From the NCBI GenBank assembly GCA_017991315.1, contig JAGOQS010000002.1, positions 124,001 through 188,000 on the forward strand: DNA of 64,000 nt, given 5' to 3'. Within the stretch, counting starts at the first letter, position 1; every line of letters begins with the position of its first letter. The DNA comes from Ferrovibrio sp. (GTDB lineage: Bacteria > Pseudomonadota > Alphaproteobacteria > Ferrovibrionales > Ferrovibrionaceae). The notes beneath the pieces were generated by a model, which worked only from the letters and a program-made list of their open reading frames with translations, ran no database searches and was not told the DNA's origin. This document shows, one piece after another, positions 55,441-64,000 of the stretch. Position numbers and translations under genes: made by a program.

Positions 55441-55487
55441 CAATAGTGGGGCAGCAAACGCCGCTCGGCAACTGCCGCCCCCTATTG
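55441..55487. promoter_or_regulatory. long hairpin in the tig-clpP spacer
   Basis: CAATAGTGGGGCAG (55441-55454) and CTGCCGCCCCCTATTG (55472-55487) form an extended, slightly interrupted stem. On the clpP-sense strand there is no good T run after it, so attenuation or RNA processing is as likely as termination. Confidence 0.5.
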
Positions 55488-55503
55488 TTTAACGCCCCTG
55501 GTC

Positions 55504-56829
55504 TTAACCCTGGGCTTCTTCCGCCGCCTTGGTCAGCTCTTCCTTGCTCACCGGCTTCTCGGTAACCGAGGCCATCTCGACGATGAAGTCGATGACCTTG
55601 TCCTCGAAGATCGGGGCGCGCAGGCTGGCAGAAGCTTCCGGGTTCTTCTGGAAGTATTCCATCACCTGGCGTTCCTGGCCCGGGAAACGGCGGGCCTGCT
55701 CGATCATCGCCTTGGTGACTTCCTCGGGCTTGACCTCGATATTGTTGCGGCGGCCAACCTCGGAGAGCAGCAGGCCGAGGCGGATGCGGCGTTCGGCGAT
55801 CTTGGTGTATTCCGCCTTCAGCTCGTCCTCGGTCTTCTTCTCTTCCGCCAGCTCGGCCTTGAAGCGCGCCTCATCCGAGGTCACTTCCTTCCAGATCTGG
55901 TCGAATTCCAGTTCCACCATGCCCGGCGGCACGTCGAACTGATTGGCTTCAGCGAGCTGGTCGAGCAGGCTGCGCTTCATCTGCAGGCGCGACAGACCCT
56001 TGTATTCCTGGCCCAGGTCGCGCTTCACATTCTCGCGCAGCTCCTGCAGCGAGCCGAGGCCGAAGCGCTTGGCGAATTCATCATCCACGGTGGCCTGCTG
56101 GCCGGCCTTGACTTCGCGGATGGTGCAGGCGAATACGGCGGCCTTGCCGGCGAGATCGCTGTTGCCGTAATTCTCCGGGAAGGTGACGTTCACGGTCACC
56201 GGCTCGCCCACGGCCTTGCCGATCAGCTGATCCTCGAAGCCCGGAATGAAGCTGTTGGAGCCCAGCACCAGCGGATAGTTTTCCGCCGTGCCGCCGTCGA
56301 ACTTCACGCCGTCCACGCTGCCCGAGAAATCGAGCAGGATCTGGTCGCCCTTCTCGGCGGCGCGCTCAACCTTCTCATAGGTCTTCTGGTTCTCGGCGAT
56401 CTTGGCGACGAATTCGTCGACCTCGGACTCGCCGATCTCAACCGTCATGCGCTCCAGCTTGATCTGCTTGAAGTCGCCCGGCTCGATCTCCGGCAGCAGC
56501 TCGATGGTGAGCGAGCATTCCAGGTCCTTGCCCTCCTCGAAGGAGGTGATCTCGACCTTCGGCTGCATCGCGGGCTTCAAGCCCTTGCCTTCGATCGTAT
56601 CCTTGAGCGCGGAATTGACCTGCTCTTCCATCGCCTCGCCCAGCAGGGCGCGGCCATACTGCTTCTTGACCAGGGCGGCCGGCGCCTTGCCCGGGCGGAA
56701 GCCCGGCATGTTGACGCGCTGGCGAAGCTGCTCGAGCTTCTCGGACACGACGGCATCAAGGGCGGCGGCGTTGATCACCACCTTGTATTCGCGCTTCAGG
56801 CCCTGCGCGCTGACTTCCGTAATCTGCAT
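55504..56829 (-). CDS. tig: trigger factor
   Basis: 441 residues. The N-terminal ribosome-binding domain carries NMPGFRPGKAPAALVKKQYG (about 39-58; the usual signature is GFRxGKxP). The central FKBP-type prolyl isomerase domain has GDQILLDFSGSVDGVKFDGG and FIPGFEDQLIGKAVGE. The C-terminal helical arms run to the Glu/Ala-rich end. It is the ribosome-associated folding chaperone. It heads the conserved tig-clpP-clpX-lon-hup order; tRNA-Leu lies just upstream. Confidence 0.98.
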   Translation of the reverse strand: MQITEVSAQGLKREYKVVINAAALDAVVSEKLEQLRQRVNMPGFRPGKAPAALVKKQYGRALLGEAMEEQVNSALKDTIEGKGLKPAMQPKVEITSFEEGKDLECSLTIELLPEIEPGDFKQIKLERMTVEIGESEVDEFVAKIAENQKTYEKVERAAEKGDQILLDFSGSVDGVKFDGGTAENYPLVLGSNSFIPGFEDQLIGKAVGEPVTVNVTFPENYGNSDLAGKAAVFACTIREVKAGQQATVDDEFAKRFGLGSLQELRENVKRDLGQEYKGLSRLQMKRSLLDQLAEANQFDVPPGMVELEFDQIWKEVTSDEARFKAELAEEKKTEDELKAEYTKIAERRIRLGLLLSEVGRRNNIEVKPEEVTKAMIEQARRFPGQERQVMEYFQKNPEASASLRAPIFEDKVIDFIVEMASVTEKPVSKEELTKAAEEAQG

Positions 56830-56925
56830 GGTCTCAACACCTGTGGTTCAGAATTCCGTGGCTCTGCGATCCCGGCGGCAGGGCTTACAGGCTGCATTTT
56901 TCAGGCAGGCTGTCGGGCCGGCGGG

Positions 56926-57010
56926 TGGTGCGGGCGGAGGGATTTGAACCCACACGCCTTGCGGCACGGGAACCTAAATCCCGCGTGTCTACCAGTTCCA
57001 CCACGCCCGC
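56926..57010 (-). tRNA. tRNA-Leu (anticodon TAG)
   Basis: 85 bases with encoded CCA. Acceptor GCGGGCG pairs with CGCCCGC; anticodon loop ATTTAGG gives TAG; a long variable arm (TTCCCGTGCCGCAAGGCGTG region) and T loop GTTCAAATC mark a class II tRNA. Confidence 0.95.
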
Positions 57011-57126
57011 TTCCCCAAGGTCCGGGACCACGCCGGCTGGGCCGGCACGAGGGCGCAGTCTATAGCATGGGCATAAGCCCCAGGATAGGGCTTTCGAGGC
57101 TTTTGCGGCCGTCCCGAGCGAAAAGC

Positions 57127-57831
57127 TCAACCGCCTGATTTGGCGGGCTTTTTAGCCTTGCTCTGGTCGCAATGGAGCATCGCTTCGCGCTCAGCCAGCC
57201 ACTCGGCGGCATAGCCGCAGTCGCGGAAGTCGTCATAGAACGGGCCGCCGGACGTGTAATGCAGGTTGCCGACATCGTTGCTGGGCGGGTCATAATCGAC
57301 CAAGTGGTTCCAGCGATGCGGGATTTCGCCGATCCGGGCGTCGTCCTTGAGCCACTTGAACTGGTGCAGTTCCAGGCCGGTGGCGCTGTTGACGTAATCC
57401 GGCGTCAGCGCCCGGCATTCGGCGCAGTTGAACAGCATGACGCTGGACCAGTTCTTCTTCTCGTATTTGGTCTGCACCTTTTCGAGGAATTTCACCTCCT
57501 CCTTCGGCACATGGTCGTGCTTCACCACCTGCACGGCATAGGCCGGATCGCGCAACGCCCACAGCTTGGCGATGTCGTCCTGGAACAGCATGTCGTCATC
57601 CGTGAACAGCGCCCAGCCCTGGAAATCGCACAAACTCGGCACCAGGAAGCGCGAGAAGGAAAAATCGGTGGATTGCAGCTCATGGCGCGGCCGCGTGTAG
57701 ATGCCGCCAAGCTGGTTCAGCGCCAGATAGGTGAAGCTGACCGGCTGCGAGGCACGGCTGGCGATGCTGTGGGCGGCCACCGAGGAGGCCACCGGCGCGG
57801 AACGGCTGTAACCGAGAAAGACCCTGATCAT
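57127..57831 (-). CDS. glycosyltransferase-like protein of unknown substrate
   Basis: 234 residues from MIRVFLGYSRSAPVASSVAA, chosen because AGGA lies eight bases upstream; ATG at 57840 is the alternative. The segment FLVPSLCDFQGWALFTDDDM with a DDD triplet, then WALRDPAYAVQVVKHDHVP and SSVMLFNCAECRALTP, resembles GT-A-fold transferases with a DxD metal site. No signal peptide or membrane helix. C-terminal Lys-rich tail. It is followed by no obvious partner gene and is divergent from the SulP transporter. Confidence 0.6.
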   Translation of the reverse strand: MIRVFLGYSRSAPVASSVAAHSIASRASQPVSFTYLALNQLGGIYTRPRHELQSTDFSFSRFLVPSLCDFQGWALFTDDDMLFQDDIAKLWALRDPAYAVQVVKHDHVPKEEVKFLEKVQTKYEKKNWSSVMLFNCAECRALTPDYVNSATGLELHQFKWLKDDARIGEIPHRWNHLVDYDPPSNDVGNLHYTSGGPFYDDFRDCGYAAEWLAEREAMLHCDQSKAKKPAKSGG

Positions 57832-57958
57832 GGCGCTCATCCTGCGACAAAAAGCCCATACAATTGGTTAAGAATTCCGCTTTCCAAAACCTAGTTTCGG
57901 GAGGAAGATGGGAAGTGGTGCGGTAATATCATACCGCAGCTAATATTGAGTTAAGCCC

Positions 57959-59209
57959 ATGCTCGTCCCCAAACTTGTCACCGTGCTGCGCGACGGCTAC
58001 GGCCTGGCCGCATTGCGCAAGGATGTCTTGAGCGGCCTCACCGTCGCCATCGTCGCCCTGCCGCTCGCCATGGCGATTGCGATTGCCAGCGGCACCACCC
58101 CGGACCGGGGCCTGGTCACCGCCATCGTTGCCGGCTTCATCATTTCGGCTTTCGGCGGCAGCCGGCACCAGATCGGCGGCCCCACCGCCGCCTTCGTCAT
58201 CGTGGTCTATGGCGTGATCCACCAGCATGGCTATGACGGCCTGCTGCTGGCCACCCTGATGGCCGGTGGCCTGCTGCTGCTGGCCGGCCTGTTCCGGCTC
58301 GGCAGCCTGATCCGCTTCATCCCCCATCCGGTGATCACCGGCTTCACCGCCGGCATCGCCGTCACCATCCTCTCGACCCAGGTGAAGGATTTCTTCGGGC
58401 TTCAGATCGCCGAGGTGCCGGCTGATTTCATTGCCAAGCTCGCCGCCTTCATTGCCGCCGCGCCGAGCTTCAGCCCCCTCACCTTCGCCATCGCCGCCCT
58501 GTCGCTTGGCATCATCATCGCGCTGCGTCGCTGGCGCCCCACCTGGCCCGGCTTCCTCATCGCCATCACTGTCGCGACCCTGCTGGTGCAGCTTCTGCAT
58601 CTGCCCGTCGAGAGCATCGAGAGCCGCTTCGGTGCCATTCCCGCCAGTCTGCCGCTGCCGGCCCTGCCGCAGATCAGCGGCGCCCGGCTGCTGGAATTGC
58701 TGCCCTCGGCCTTCACCATCGCCCTGCTCGCTGGCATCGAGAGCCTGCTTTCCTGCGTCATCGCCGATGCCATGACCGGGCGGCAGCATCGCTCCAATAT
58801 CGAACTGATCAGCCAGGGCCTGGCCAATATCGCATCTCCCTTGTTTGGTGGTTTACCCGCCACCGGCGCGCTGGCGCGCACCGCCACCAATATCCGCGCC
58901 GGCGCCCATGGCCCCATCTCCGGGATGCTGCATGCGGTGTTCCTGCTGCTGTTCATGCTGGTCTTCGCACCCTTGGCCGGGCTGTTCCCGCTCGCCGCAC
59001 TGGCCGCCCTGCTGGTGGTGGTGGCCTGGAACATGAGCGAATGGCACCAGATCAAGCAGACCGCGCGCGGCCCGAAAACCGATTTCGCCGTGCTGCTGAT
59101 AACGCTGGCGCTAACCGTGCTGCTCGACCTCACCGTTGCCATCGTTGTCGGCACGGCACTGAGCTATGGTCTGAAGCTACTGCCGCAAACGCCGCAGCAC
59201 CGGGCGTAA
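57959..59209 (+). CDS. SulP/SLC26-family anion transporter without STAS domain
   Basis: 416 residues, about ten or more membrane helices. The start LRKDVLSGLTVAIVALPLAM is the SulP signature region, followed by GGSRHQIGGPTAAFVIVVYG and the conserved PHPVITGFTAGIAVTI and FGGLPATGALARTATNIRAG. The usual cytoplasmic STAS domain (extra ~120 residues) is absent; the protein ends right after the last helix. Substrate may be sulfate, bicarbonate or a dicarboxylate. Its 3' end overlaps the convergent Nnr gene by 33 bases. Confidence 0.9.
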   Translation: MLVPKLVTVLRDGYGLAALRKDVLSGLTVAIVALPLAMAIAIASGTTPDRGLVTAIVAGFIISAFGGSRHQIGGPTAAFVIVVYGVIHQHGYDGLLLATLMAGGLLLLAGLFRLGSLIRFIPHPVITGFTAGIAVTILSTQVKDFFGLQIAEVPADFIAKLAAFIAAAPSFSPLTFAIAALSLGIIIALRRWRPTWPGFLIAITVATLLVQLLHLPVESIESRFGAIPASLPLPALPQISGARLLELLPSAFTIALLAGIESLLSCVIADAMTGRQHRSNIELISQGLANIASPLFGGLPATGALARTATNIRAGAHGPISGMLHAVFLLLFMLVFAPLAGLFPLAALAALLVVVAWNMSEWHQIKQTARGPKTDFAVLLITLALTVLLDLTVAIVVGTALSYGLKLLPQTPQHRA

Positions 59210-60607
59210 CGCTTCCGGCAGATCATCCGCAATCAGGCCGGGGCCGCTCTCAGAAGCCGCCGCGCCATGCAGCCACACGGCGGCGCTTGCCGCCATCAGC
59301 GGCTTCATGCCCTGGGCCATCAGGCCGGCGCAGAAACCGGCCAGCACATCGCCGGCGCCGGCGGTGGCGAGATCGGGCGGCGCGTTGTCGTTGATCACCG
59401 CGAAGCCATCGGGCGAGGCAATCACCGTATCGGCGCCTTTCAGCACCAGCACGGCTTTCGCCCGCGCCGCCGCCTGCCGTGCGCGCGCAAGCTTGTTGGT
59501 TTCAGCGGCAATATCGGGAAACAGCCGGGCGAATTCGCCGTCATGCGGGGTGAGCACCGCCGGCCCCTGGATGGCCGCGAACAAAGCCGCCGGGTCGTCG
59601 GCGAATACCGAAAGCGCATCGGCATCGAGGACGCAGGCGCGTCTGGTTTTCAGTGCCGCCAGCACCGCCACGCGAGTCTCGGCATCGGTGCCGTTACCGG
59701 GGCCGAGCAGCAGGGCGTTGCGGCGTGGATCATTCAGGGCGGCGATGAAATCATCGGTGCGCATCAGGGCATCGGGCGGGCCATGCAGCGGATCGGGGCT
59801 GGCAATGGTGCAGAGCCCGGCGCCGATGCGCAACGCGCCGCGTGCCGCCAGCCGTGCCGCCCCTGCCTGGCGCCCGCCGCGCACCAGCACATGGCCGCGC
59901 GCGTATTTATGGCCATCGAGGCGCGGGCGCGGCAGCACGGCTTGCCAGAGCCCTGGCTCGTTGCGCGCCTGGCGCGGCTTGATGCTGTCCAGCACCCCGG
60001 CGGAGATGCCGATATCGGCCAGCGCAATGGCGCCGCAATGCACCCGACCGGGCAGCAGCAGATGGCCAGGCTTGAGGCGGAAGAAGGTGATGGTGCGGTC
60101 AGCACGGATCGCCAGCCCCAGCGGCTTGCCGTCATCGCCATGCAAGCCGCTTGGCAGGTCCACCGCGACAACGGGCTTGCCCGACGCATTCGCCGCCGCG
60201 ATGAGCTGCGCCGCCTTGCCTTCCGGCGCGCGCGACAGGCCGGCGCCATAGAGCGCGTCGACGATCACGTCGCAGGCCGAGAAATCCGCCTGCTCCGGCG
60301 TCAGCACCAGGCCGCGCCATTGCTGCGCCATCGCCGCCGCATCGCCTTTCAGCGCAGCGCGCTCGCCCAGCAGCACCAGCCGCACCGGCCAGCCGGCACG
60401 GTCCAGCAGCCGCGCCGCGACGAAACCATCGCCGCCATTGTTGCCGGGCCCGCACAGCACCAGCACCGGGCCGAAGGCATAGTTGAGCCGCACCGCATCG
60501 GCCACCGCCGCACCGGCATGCTCCATCAAGGTCAGGCTCGGCACACCGCTGGCAACGGCGAGGCGATCGGCCTCGGCCATTTCCGCAACGGTGAGCAGCG
60601 CGCTCAT
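59177..60607 (-). CDS. nnr: bifunctional NAD(P)HX epimerase and dehydratase
   Basis: 476 residues from MSALLTVAEMAEADRLAVAS. The N-terminal epimerase half (about 1-205) has LCGPGNNGGDGFVAARLL and VDLPSGLHGDDG. The C-terminal ribokinase-like dehydratase half has LLLGPGNGTDAET, VLTPHDGEFARLFPD and DLATAGAGDVLAGFCAGLMA. The enzyme repairs hydrated NADH and NADPH. It follows the amidase gene, 22 bases after its stop, and overlaps the convergent SulP gene at its 3' end. Confidence 0.95.
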   Translation of the reverse strand: MSALLTVAEMAEADRLAVASGVPSLTLMEHAGAAVADAVRLNYAFGPVLVLCGPGNNGGDGFVAARLLDRAGWPVRLVLLGERAALKGDAAAMAQQWRGLVLTPEQADFSACDVIVDALYGAGLSRAPEGKAAQLIAAANASGKPVVAVDLPSGLHGDDGKPLGLAIRADRTITFFRLKPGHLLLPGRVHCGAIALADIGISAGVLDSIKPRQARNEPGLWQAVLPRPRLDGHKYARGHVLVRGGRQAGAARLAARGALRIGAGLCTIASPDPLHGPPDALMRTDDFIAALNDPRRNALLLGPGNGTDAETRVAVLAALKTRRACVLDADALSVFADDPAALFAAIQGPAVLTPHDGEFARLFPDIAAETNKLARARQAAARAKAVLVLKGADTVIASPDGFAVINDNAPPDLATAGAGDVLAGFCAGLMAQGMKPLMAASAAVWLHGAAASESGPGLIADDLPEALRPVLRRLRQ

Positions 60608-60629
60608 GGCAGTAAGACCGGCATGGCCG

Positions 60630-62030
60630 TCAGACCGGCGGGCGCTTGTTATGCCAGTCGGTCGCCGCCTGATAGGCGGCACCGGCTTGCAGCACCAGAT
60701 CATCGCGGTGCATCGGGCCGACGAATTGCAGGCCAACCGGCAGACCGCCCGACGTGAAGCCGCAGGGCACCGAAAGCGCCGGCTGCTGGCTCAGGTTGAA
60801 CGGATAGGTGAAGGGCGTCCAGGCGGTCCAATAGGCATCGCCCATCGCCTTCGGTGCCAGCCGCCCGGCCTCGAAGGCCGGCACCGCCAGGCTCGGCGTC
60901 ACCAGCAACGCATATGTCTCATGGAAGCGGCGCATCGTCACGCCAAGCCGTGCCCGTGCCGCCACGGCATCGAGATACTGCGCCATGCCAATCGCCGAGC
61001 CACGCCGGAAAGTTTCCTGCAAGCCGGGATCGAGGTCAGCGAAATGCTTCTCCGGCAGCGCCTTGAGCGCGTTATAGGCGCCGGTCCACCAATGGGTGTG
61101 GAAGCAATCGGTGGGATCGCCGATATCGGGATCCACTTCCTCGATGATGGCGCCGAGATCGGCCAGCACGCGCACGGCTTCCTTCACCTTTGCTGCCACT
61201 TCCGCATCGACGCGGGCAAAGCCGAGCGTCGGGCTGTAGGCGATCTTGAGGCCCTTAATGCCGGCGCCGAGCTTGGCGGTGTAATCCACATCCTCCCAGG
61301 GCAGGCTGAACCAGTCGCGCGCATCGGGCCGCGCCAGTTCGCGCAGCATCAGCGCCGCATCTTCCACGCTGCGGGCCATCGGCCCGAGATGCGCCACGGT
61401 GCCGAACGGGCTCAACGGCCAGGCCGGCACGCGACCGAAGGAGGGTTTAAGCCCGGTGATGCCGGCAAAGCCCGCCGGAATGCGGATCGAGCCGCCGCCA
61501 TCGGTGCCGATGGCAAGCGGACCCAGGCCGGCGGCAACCTGCGCCGAGGCGCCGCCGGACGAGCCGCCCGGCGTGGTATCGAGATTCCACGGATTGCGCG
61601 TGATGCCGGTGCGCGGTGAATCCGTCACGCCTTTCCAGCCGAATTCCGGCGTCGTGGTCTTGCCGAGCAAAACGCACCCGGCTTCGCGCAGCCGCGCGGT
61701 GGCCGGCGCATCGTCGTTCCACGGCTGGTTCGGATCGACGCTTTTCGAGCCGCGCAAGGTCGGCCAGCCCTTGGTGAGGATGATGTCCTTGATCGAGGCC
61801 GGCACGCCGTCGATGGGCGACAGCGGCTGGCCGGCGCGGTAACGCGCCAGCGACGCCTCGGCATCGCGCAAAGCGGCTTCCTCGTCCACCAGATTATAGG
61901 CGTTCACCTTCGGGTTGACGCGGCCGATCCGCACCAGCAGCGCGCGGGTCACTTCCACCGGCGACAGCGTGCCCTTGGCATAAGCTTCCGCCATCGCCGC
62001 CGCCGAGAGGTAACAGATATCGTCGCTCAT
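60630..62030 (-). CDS. amidase-signature family hydrolase
   Basis: 466 residues from MSDDICYLSAAAMAEAYAKG; the ATG overlaps the P450 stop in ATGA. The amidase signature is complete: the catalytic lysine in GVPASIKDIILTKGW, the serine-rich loop TTPGGSSGGASAQVAAG and the following GTDGGGSIRIPAGFAGI. Family members hydrolyse amides to acids and ammonia with a Ser-Ser-Lys triad. The substrate is unknown; the translational coupling to a P450 suggests sequential steps on one compound. It is not the GatA subunit, as no GatB/C genes are nearby. Confidence 0.9.
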   Translation of the reverse strand: MSDDICYLSAAAMAEAYAKGTLSPVEVTRALLVRIGRVNPKVNAYNLVDEEAALRDAEASLARYRAGQPLSPIDGVPASIKDIILTKGWPTLRGSKSVDPNQPWNDDAPATARLREAGCVLLGKTTTPEFGWKGVTDSPRTGITRNPWNLDTTPGGSSGGASAQVAAGLGPLAIGTDGGGSIRIPAGFAGITGLKPSFGRVPAWPLSPFGTVAHLGPMARSVEDAALMLRELARPDARDWFSLPWEDVDYTAKLGAGIKGLKIAYSPTLGFARVDAEVAAKVKEAVRVLADLGAIIEEVDPDIGDPTDCFHTHWWTGAYNALKALPEKHFADLDPGLQETFRRGSAIGMAQYLDAVAARARLGVTMRRFHETYALLVTPSLAVPAFEAGRLAPKAMGDAYWTAWTPFTYPFNLSQQPALSVPCGFTSGGLPVGLQFVGPMHRDDLVLQAGAAYQAATDWHNKRPPV

Positions 62031-63400
62031 CGCTTGCTCGCTATCATGGGCAGGCCGGGCTGCGGCCTGAGGGTGATCTTGGCAATCGGTTCGATCTTTG
62101 CGCCCGGTACCAGGTCGAAGCGGAAGCGCCGCGCCAGGGTGGCGAGGATCAGCACCGCTTCGGCCATCGCGAAGGCCATGCCGATGCAGATGCGCGGCCC
62201 GGCGCCGAATGGCAGGTAGACGAAGCGCGGCCGCGCGGCGGCCTGGGGGGCCGCAAAGTTTTCCGGGTTGAAACGGTCCGGTTCGGCCCAATAGCGGCGG
62301 TGGCGGTGCATCAGCCAGGGCGAAACAATCACCGCCGTACCCTTCGGGATGTCGATACCCATGGCGTGATCGTCCTTGAGCGCCACGCGCGAGGTGCTGT
62401 GCGCCGGCGGGTAGAGCCGCATCGCCTCCTCGATCACCATGCGCGTATAGGGCAACTTCTCGATATCGCCCCAATCGGGATCGCGGCCCGGCAACACACT
62501 GTCGATCTCGGCCCATAATTTCGCCTGCACGGCGGCATCCTGGCTCAGCAGATACCAGGCCCAGGCCAAAGCCGTGGCGGTGGTCTCATGCCCGGCGAGG
62601 AAGAAGGTCGCCATGTGGTCGCGCACTTCGCGATCATCCATGGCACTGCCGTCCGCTTCGGTATCGCGGGCAGACAGCAGCAGGCCGAGCAGGTCGTCAC
62701 CGGCCGGCTGACCTTTAGCGATCAGCATGCGGCGGCGTTCGATCAGGCCGTTGATGATGCTGTCCATCTGGCTCAGCGCCGCGCGGCCCTTGGCGGCACC
62801 CTGGCGCGGGAACCACGCCGGCAGCCCGAGCAGGTCCGGGATGCTCGGCCGCACCGTCACCTGATAGGCATCCATCGCTGCGCCGACCTGCGACACATCG
62901 GAGGCCGGATCGGCGCCGAACATGCTGCGCGCGATGATTTCCAGCGTCACATGCATCATGGCTTCCGCCATGTCGAGCCGCTGGCCGCTCTGCAACGCAT
63001 CGCCAAGCGCGGCGGCGCGTTCGGTCATCAGCGGCGCGAAGGACTGGATGCGGCGCGGCGAGAAGATCGGCGCCATCAGGCGGCGCTGGCGCTTCCAGTC
63101 CAGCCCCTCGCTGGTCAGCAGGCCATTGCCGAGGCCAGGTTCGAGAATGCGCTGACCAAGCGGATCGCGCACGTAATTCGCCACGTTGTCGAGCATGACA
63201 TGGCGGATCAGGTCCGGGTGATTGGCCAGCAGCACCCGGCGCATGAACATCTTGTAGTGGATGTAGTCGCGCTCGTAGGCTTCCTCGCTCCAGGCAGCCA
63301 CCACATTGTCGCGGATAGTGCGGATCACCTTGAATAGATTGCGCCGCTGCAGCGGCTGTGGCTTCACCGGCATGAAGTCTGCGGCGTCTACCACGGCCAT
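62027..63400 (-). CDS. cytochrome P450
   Basis: 457 residues, soluble bacterial type without a membrane anchor. The I-helix has FFLAGHETTATALAWAWY (about 263-280), the K-helix ExxR is in VIEEAMRLYPPAH, and the heme-binding loop is FGAGPRICIGMAFA with Cys near residue 405. The pattern is closest to the fatty-acid/alkane and CYP102- or CYP4-like group rather than to CYP101. It needs a ferredoxin and reductase, neither of which is in view. It sits four bases after the SDR gene and overlaps the amidase gene. Confidence 0.93.
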   Translation of the reverse strand: MAVVDAADFMPVKPQPLQRRNLFKVIRTIRDNVVAAWSEEAYERDYIHYKMFMRRVLLANHPDLIRHVMLDNVANYVRDPLGQRILEPGLGNGLLTSEGLDWKRQRRLMAPIFSPRRIQSFAPLMTERAAALGDALQSGQRLDMAEAMMHVTLEIIARSMFGADPASDVSQVGAAMDAYQVTVRPSIPDLLGLPAWFPRQGAAKGRAALSQMDSIINGLIERRRMLIAKGQPAGDDLLGLLLSARDTEADGSAMDDREVRDHMATFFLAGHETTATALAWAWYLLSQDAAVQAKLWAEIDSVLPGRDPDWGDIEKLPYTRMVIEEAMRLYPPAHSTSRVALKDDHAMGIDIPKGTAVIVSPWLMHRHRRYWAEPDRFNPENFAAPQAAARPRFVYLPFGAGPRICIGMAFAMAEAVLILATLARRFRFDLVPGAKIEPIAKITLRPQPGLPMIASKR

Positions 63401-63404
63401 GGCG

Positions 63405-64000
63405 TTATCCGAACAACGTGGTGGTCATGCCGCCATCCACCACCAGCAAATGGCCGTTGACATAACCACCGGCCGGCGAAACCAGATACAGCGCCGAACC
63501 GGCCAGTTCCGCCGGCTGACCCCAGCGCCCGACCGGCGTGCGGTTGTTGACGAAGGCGACGAATTCCGGCCGCGCCATCAGTTCGGCATTCAGCTCGGTT
63601 TCGAAATAGCCCGGCGCGATGGCATTCACCGTCACGCCCTTCGGCCCGAGTTCGGCGGCCAGCGCCTTGGTGAGACCGAGGATGCCGTGCTTCGACGCGG
63701 TATAGGCCGGGATCGTGGCACGACCCAGCACCGAGAGGATCGAACCGATATTGACGATGCGGCCATAGCCCTGCTCGGCCATCTTGAGGCCGGCGGCCTG
63801 CGACAGCACGAAAGCGGCGGTGAGGTTGGTATCCAGCACCTGGCGCCATTCCTCGAGCTTGTACTCGGCGAGCGGCTTGCGGATATTCATGCCGGCATTG
63901 TTGATCAGGATATCGAGATGTCCCTGCTCGGCGGCGATGCGGTCCACCGCCGCCTTGGCGGCTACACTGTCCATCACATCGAAGGCGGCGATGCCGGCCT
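63405..64000 (-). CDS. short-chain dehydrogenase/reductase (5' end outside window)
   Basis: The last 198 codons of an SDR. Visible motifs are NNAGMNIRKP (central beta-strand), the catalytic serine in IVNIGSILSVLG, YTASKHGILG with the catalytic Tyr and Lys, and PGYFETELNAELMARPEFVA. The N-terminal nucleotide-binding TGxxxGIG lies beyond the right edge. The sequence resembles gluconate 5-dehydrogenase and 2-deoxygluconate dehydrogenase-like or 3-oxoacyl-ACP-reductase-like members; the substrate is not defined. First visible gene of the SDR-P450-amidase-nnr operon. Confidence 0.92.
   Translation of the reverse strand, partial: AGIAAFDVMDSVAAKAAVDRIAAEQGHLDILINNAGMNIRKPLAEYKLEEWRQVLDTNLTAAFVLSQAAGLKMAEQGYGRIVNIGSILSVLGRATIPAYTASKHGILGLTKALAAELGPKGVTVNAIAPGYFETELNAELMARPEFVAFVNNRTPVGRWGQPAELAGSALYLVSPAGGYVNGHLLVVDGGMTTTLFG

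Overview
The window looks like chromosome of a free-living, motile, GC-rich alphaproteobacterium, most likely Rhodospirillales-type. The signs are the flagellar gene order (DUF1217, motE-like, DUF6468, fliM, fliL, then flgF-flgG-flgA-flgH, with fliX opposite flgI-flgJ-flgN), a DksA without zinc-finger cysteines, and a tig-clpP-clpX-lon-hup block. The genus cannot be fixed from sequence alone.

Region 1 (1-12.7 kb) is a flagellar and chemotaxis island. It has three good sigma-54 promoter matches (398-413, 3790-3805, 8318-8333), the rod, P-ring and L-ring genes, export and assembly accessories, the switch gene fliM, dksA, and a methyl-accepting chemotaxis protein.

Region 2 (12.8-31.4 kb) is a repeat-protein region. 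A 407-residue pentapeptide-repeat protein lies downstream of one 16-kb gene for a 5359-residue secreted protein. That protein is built almost wholly from about 46-residue repeats, each carrying two different Asp/Gly-rich turns. A canonical RTX island sits in the middle, and the C-terminus is of type I secretion style. Upstream lie about 700 bp of AT-richer non-coding DNA and a frameshifted IS1595-type transposase remnant.

Region 3 (31.5-45.5 kb) is a compact single-strand catabolic locus. Operon A encodes a DUF917 protein, a luciferase-like flavin monooxygenase and two complete molybdenum hydroxylases, one with its Mo and FAD subunits fused. Operon B encodes an NMT1/SsuA-type ABC importer, an IclR regulator and a flavin reductase. 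Both operons start from sigma-70-like promoters with the same partial palindrome, ATGTCT-N9-AGAC, at the same offset over the -10 box. They are therefore probably one regulon for import and oxidation of an unidentified, probably N-heterocyclic, compound. The locus lies between a tRNA-Arg 3' end and the IS remnant, so it may be acquired DNA.

Region 4 (46-64 kb) is housekeeping: tRNA-Arg, tRNA-Val and tRNA-Leu, an OmpA-like lipoprotein, a SUMF1-fold protein, a PAS protein, HU, Lon, ClpX, ClpP and trigger factor. A spacer between lon and clpX carries an exactly 10-bp-phased tandem repeat and two long palindromes. The window ends with a glycosyltransferase-like protein, a SulP transporter, the NAD(P)HX repair enzyme, and an SDR-P450-amidase operon that runs off the right edge.
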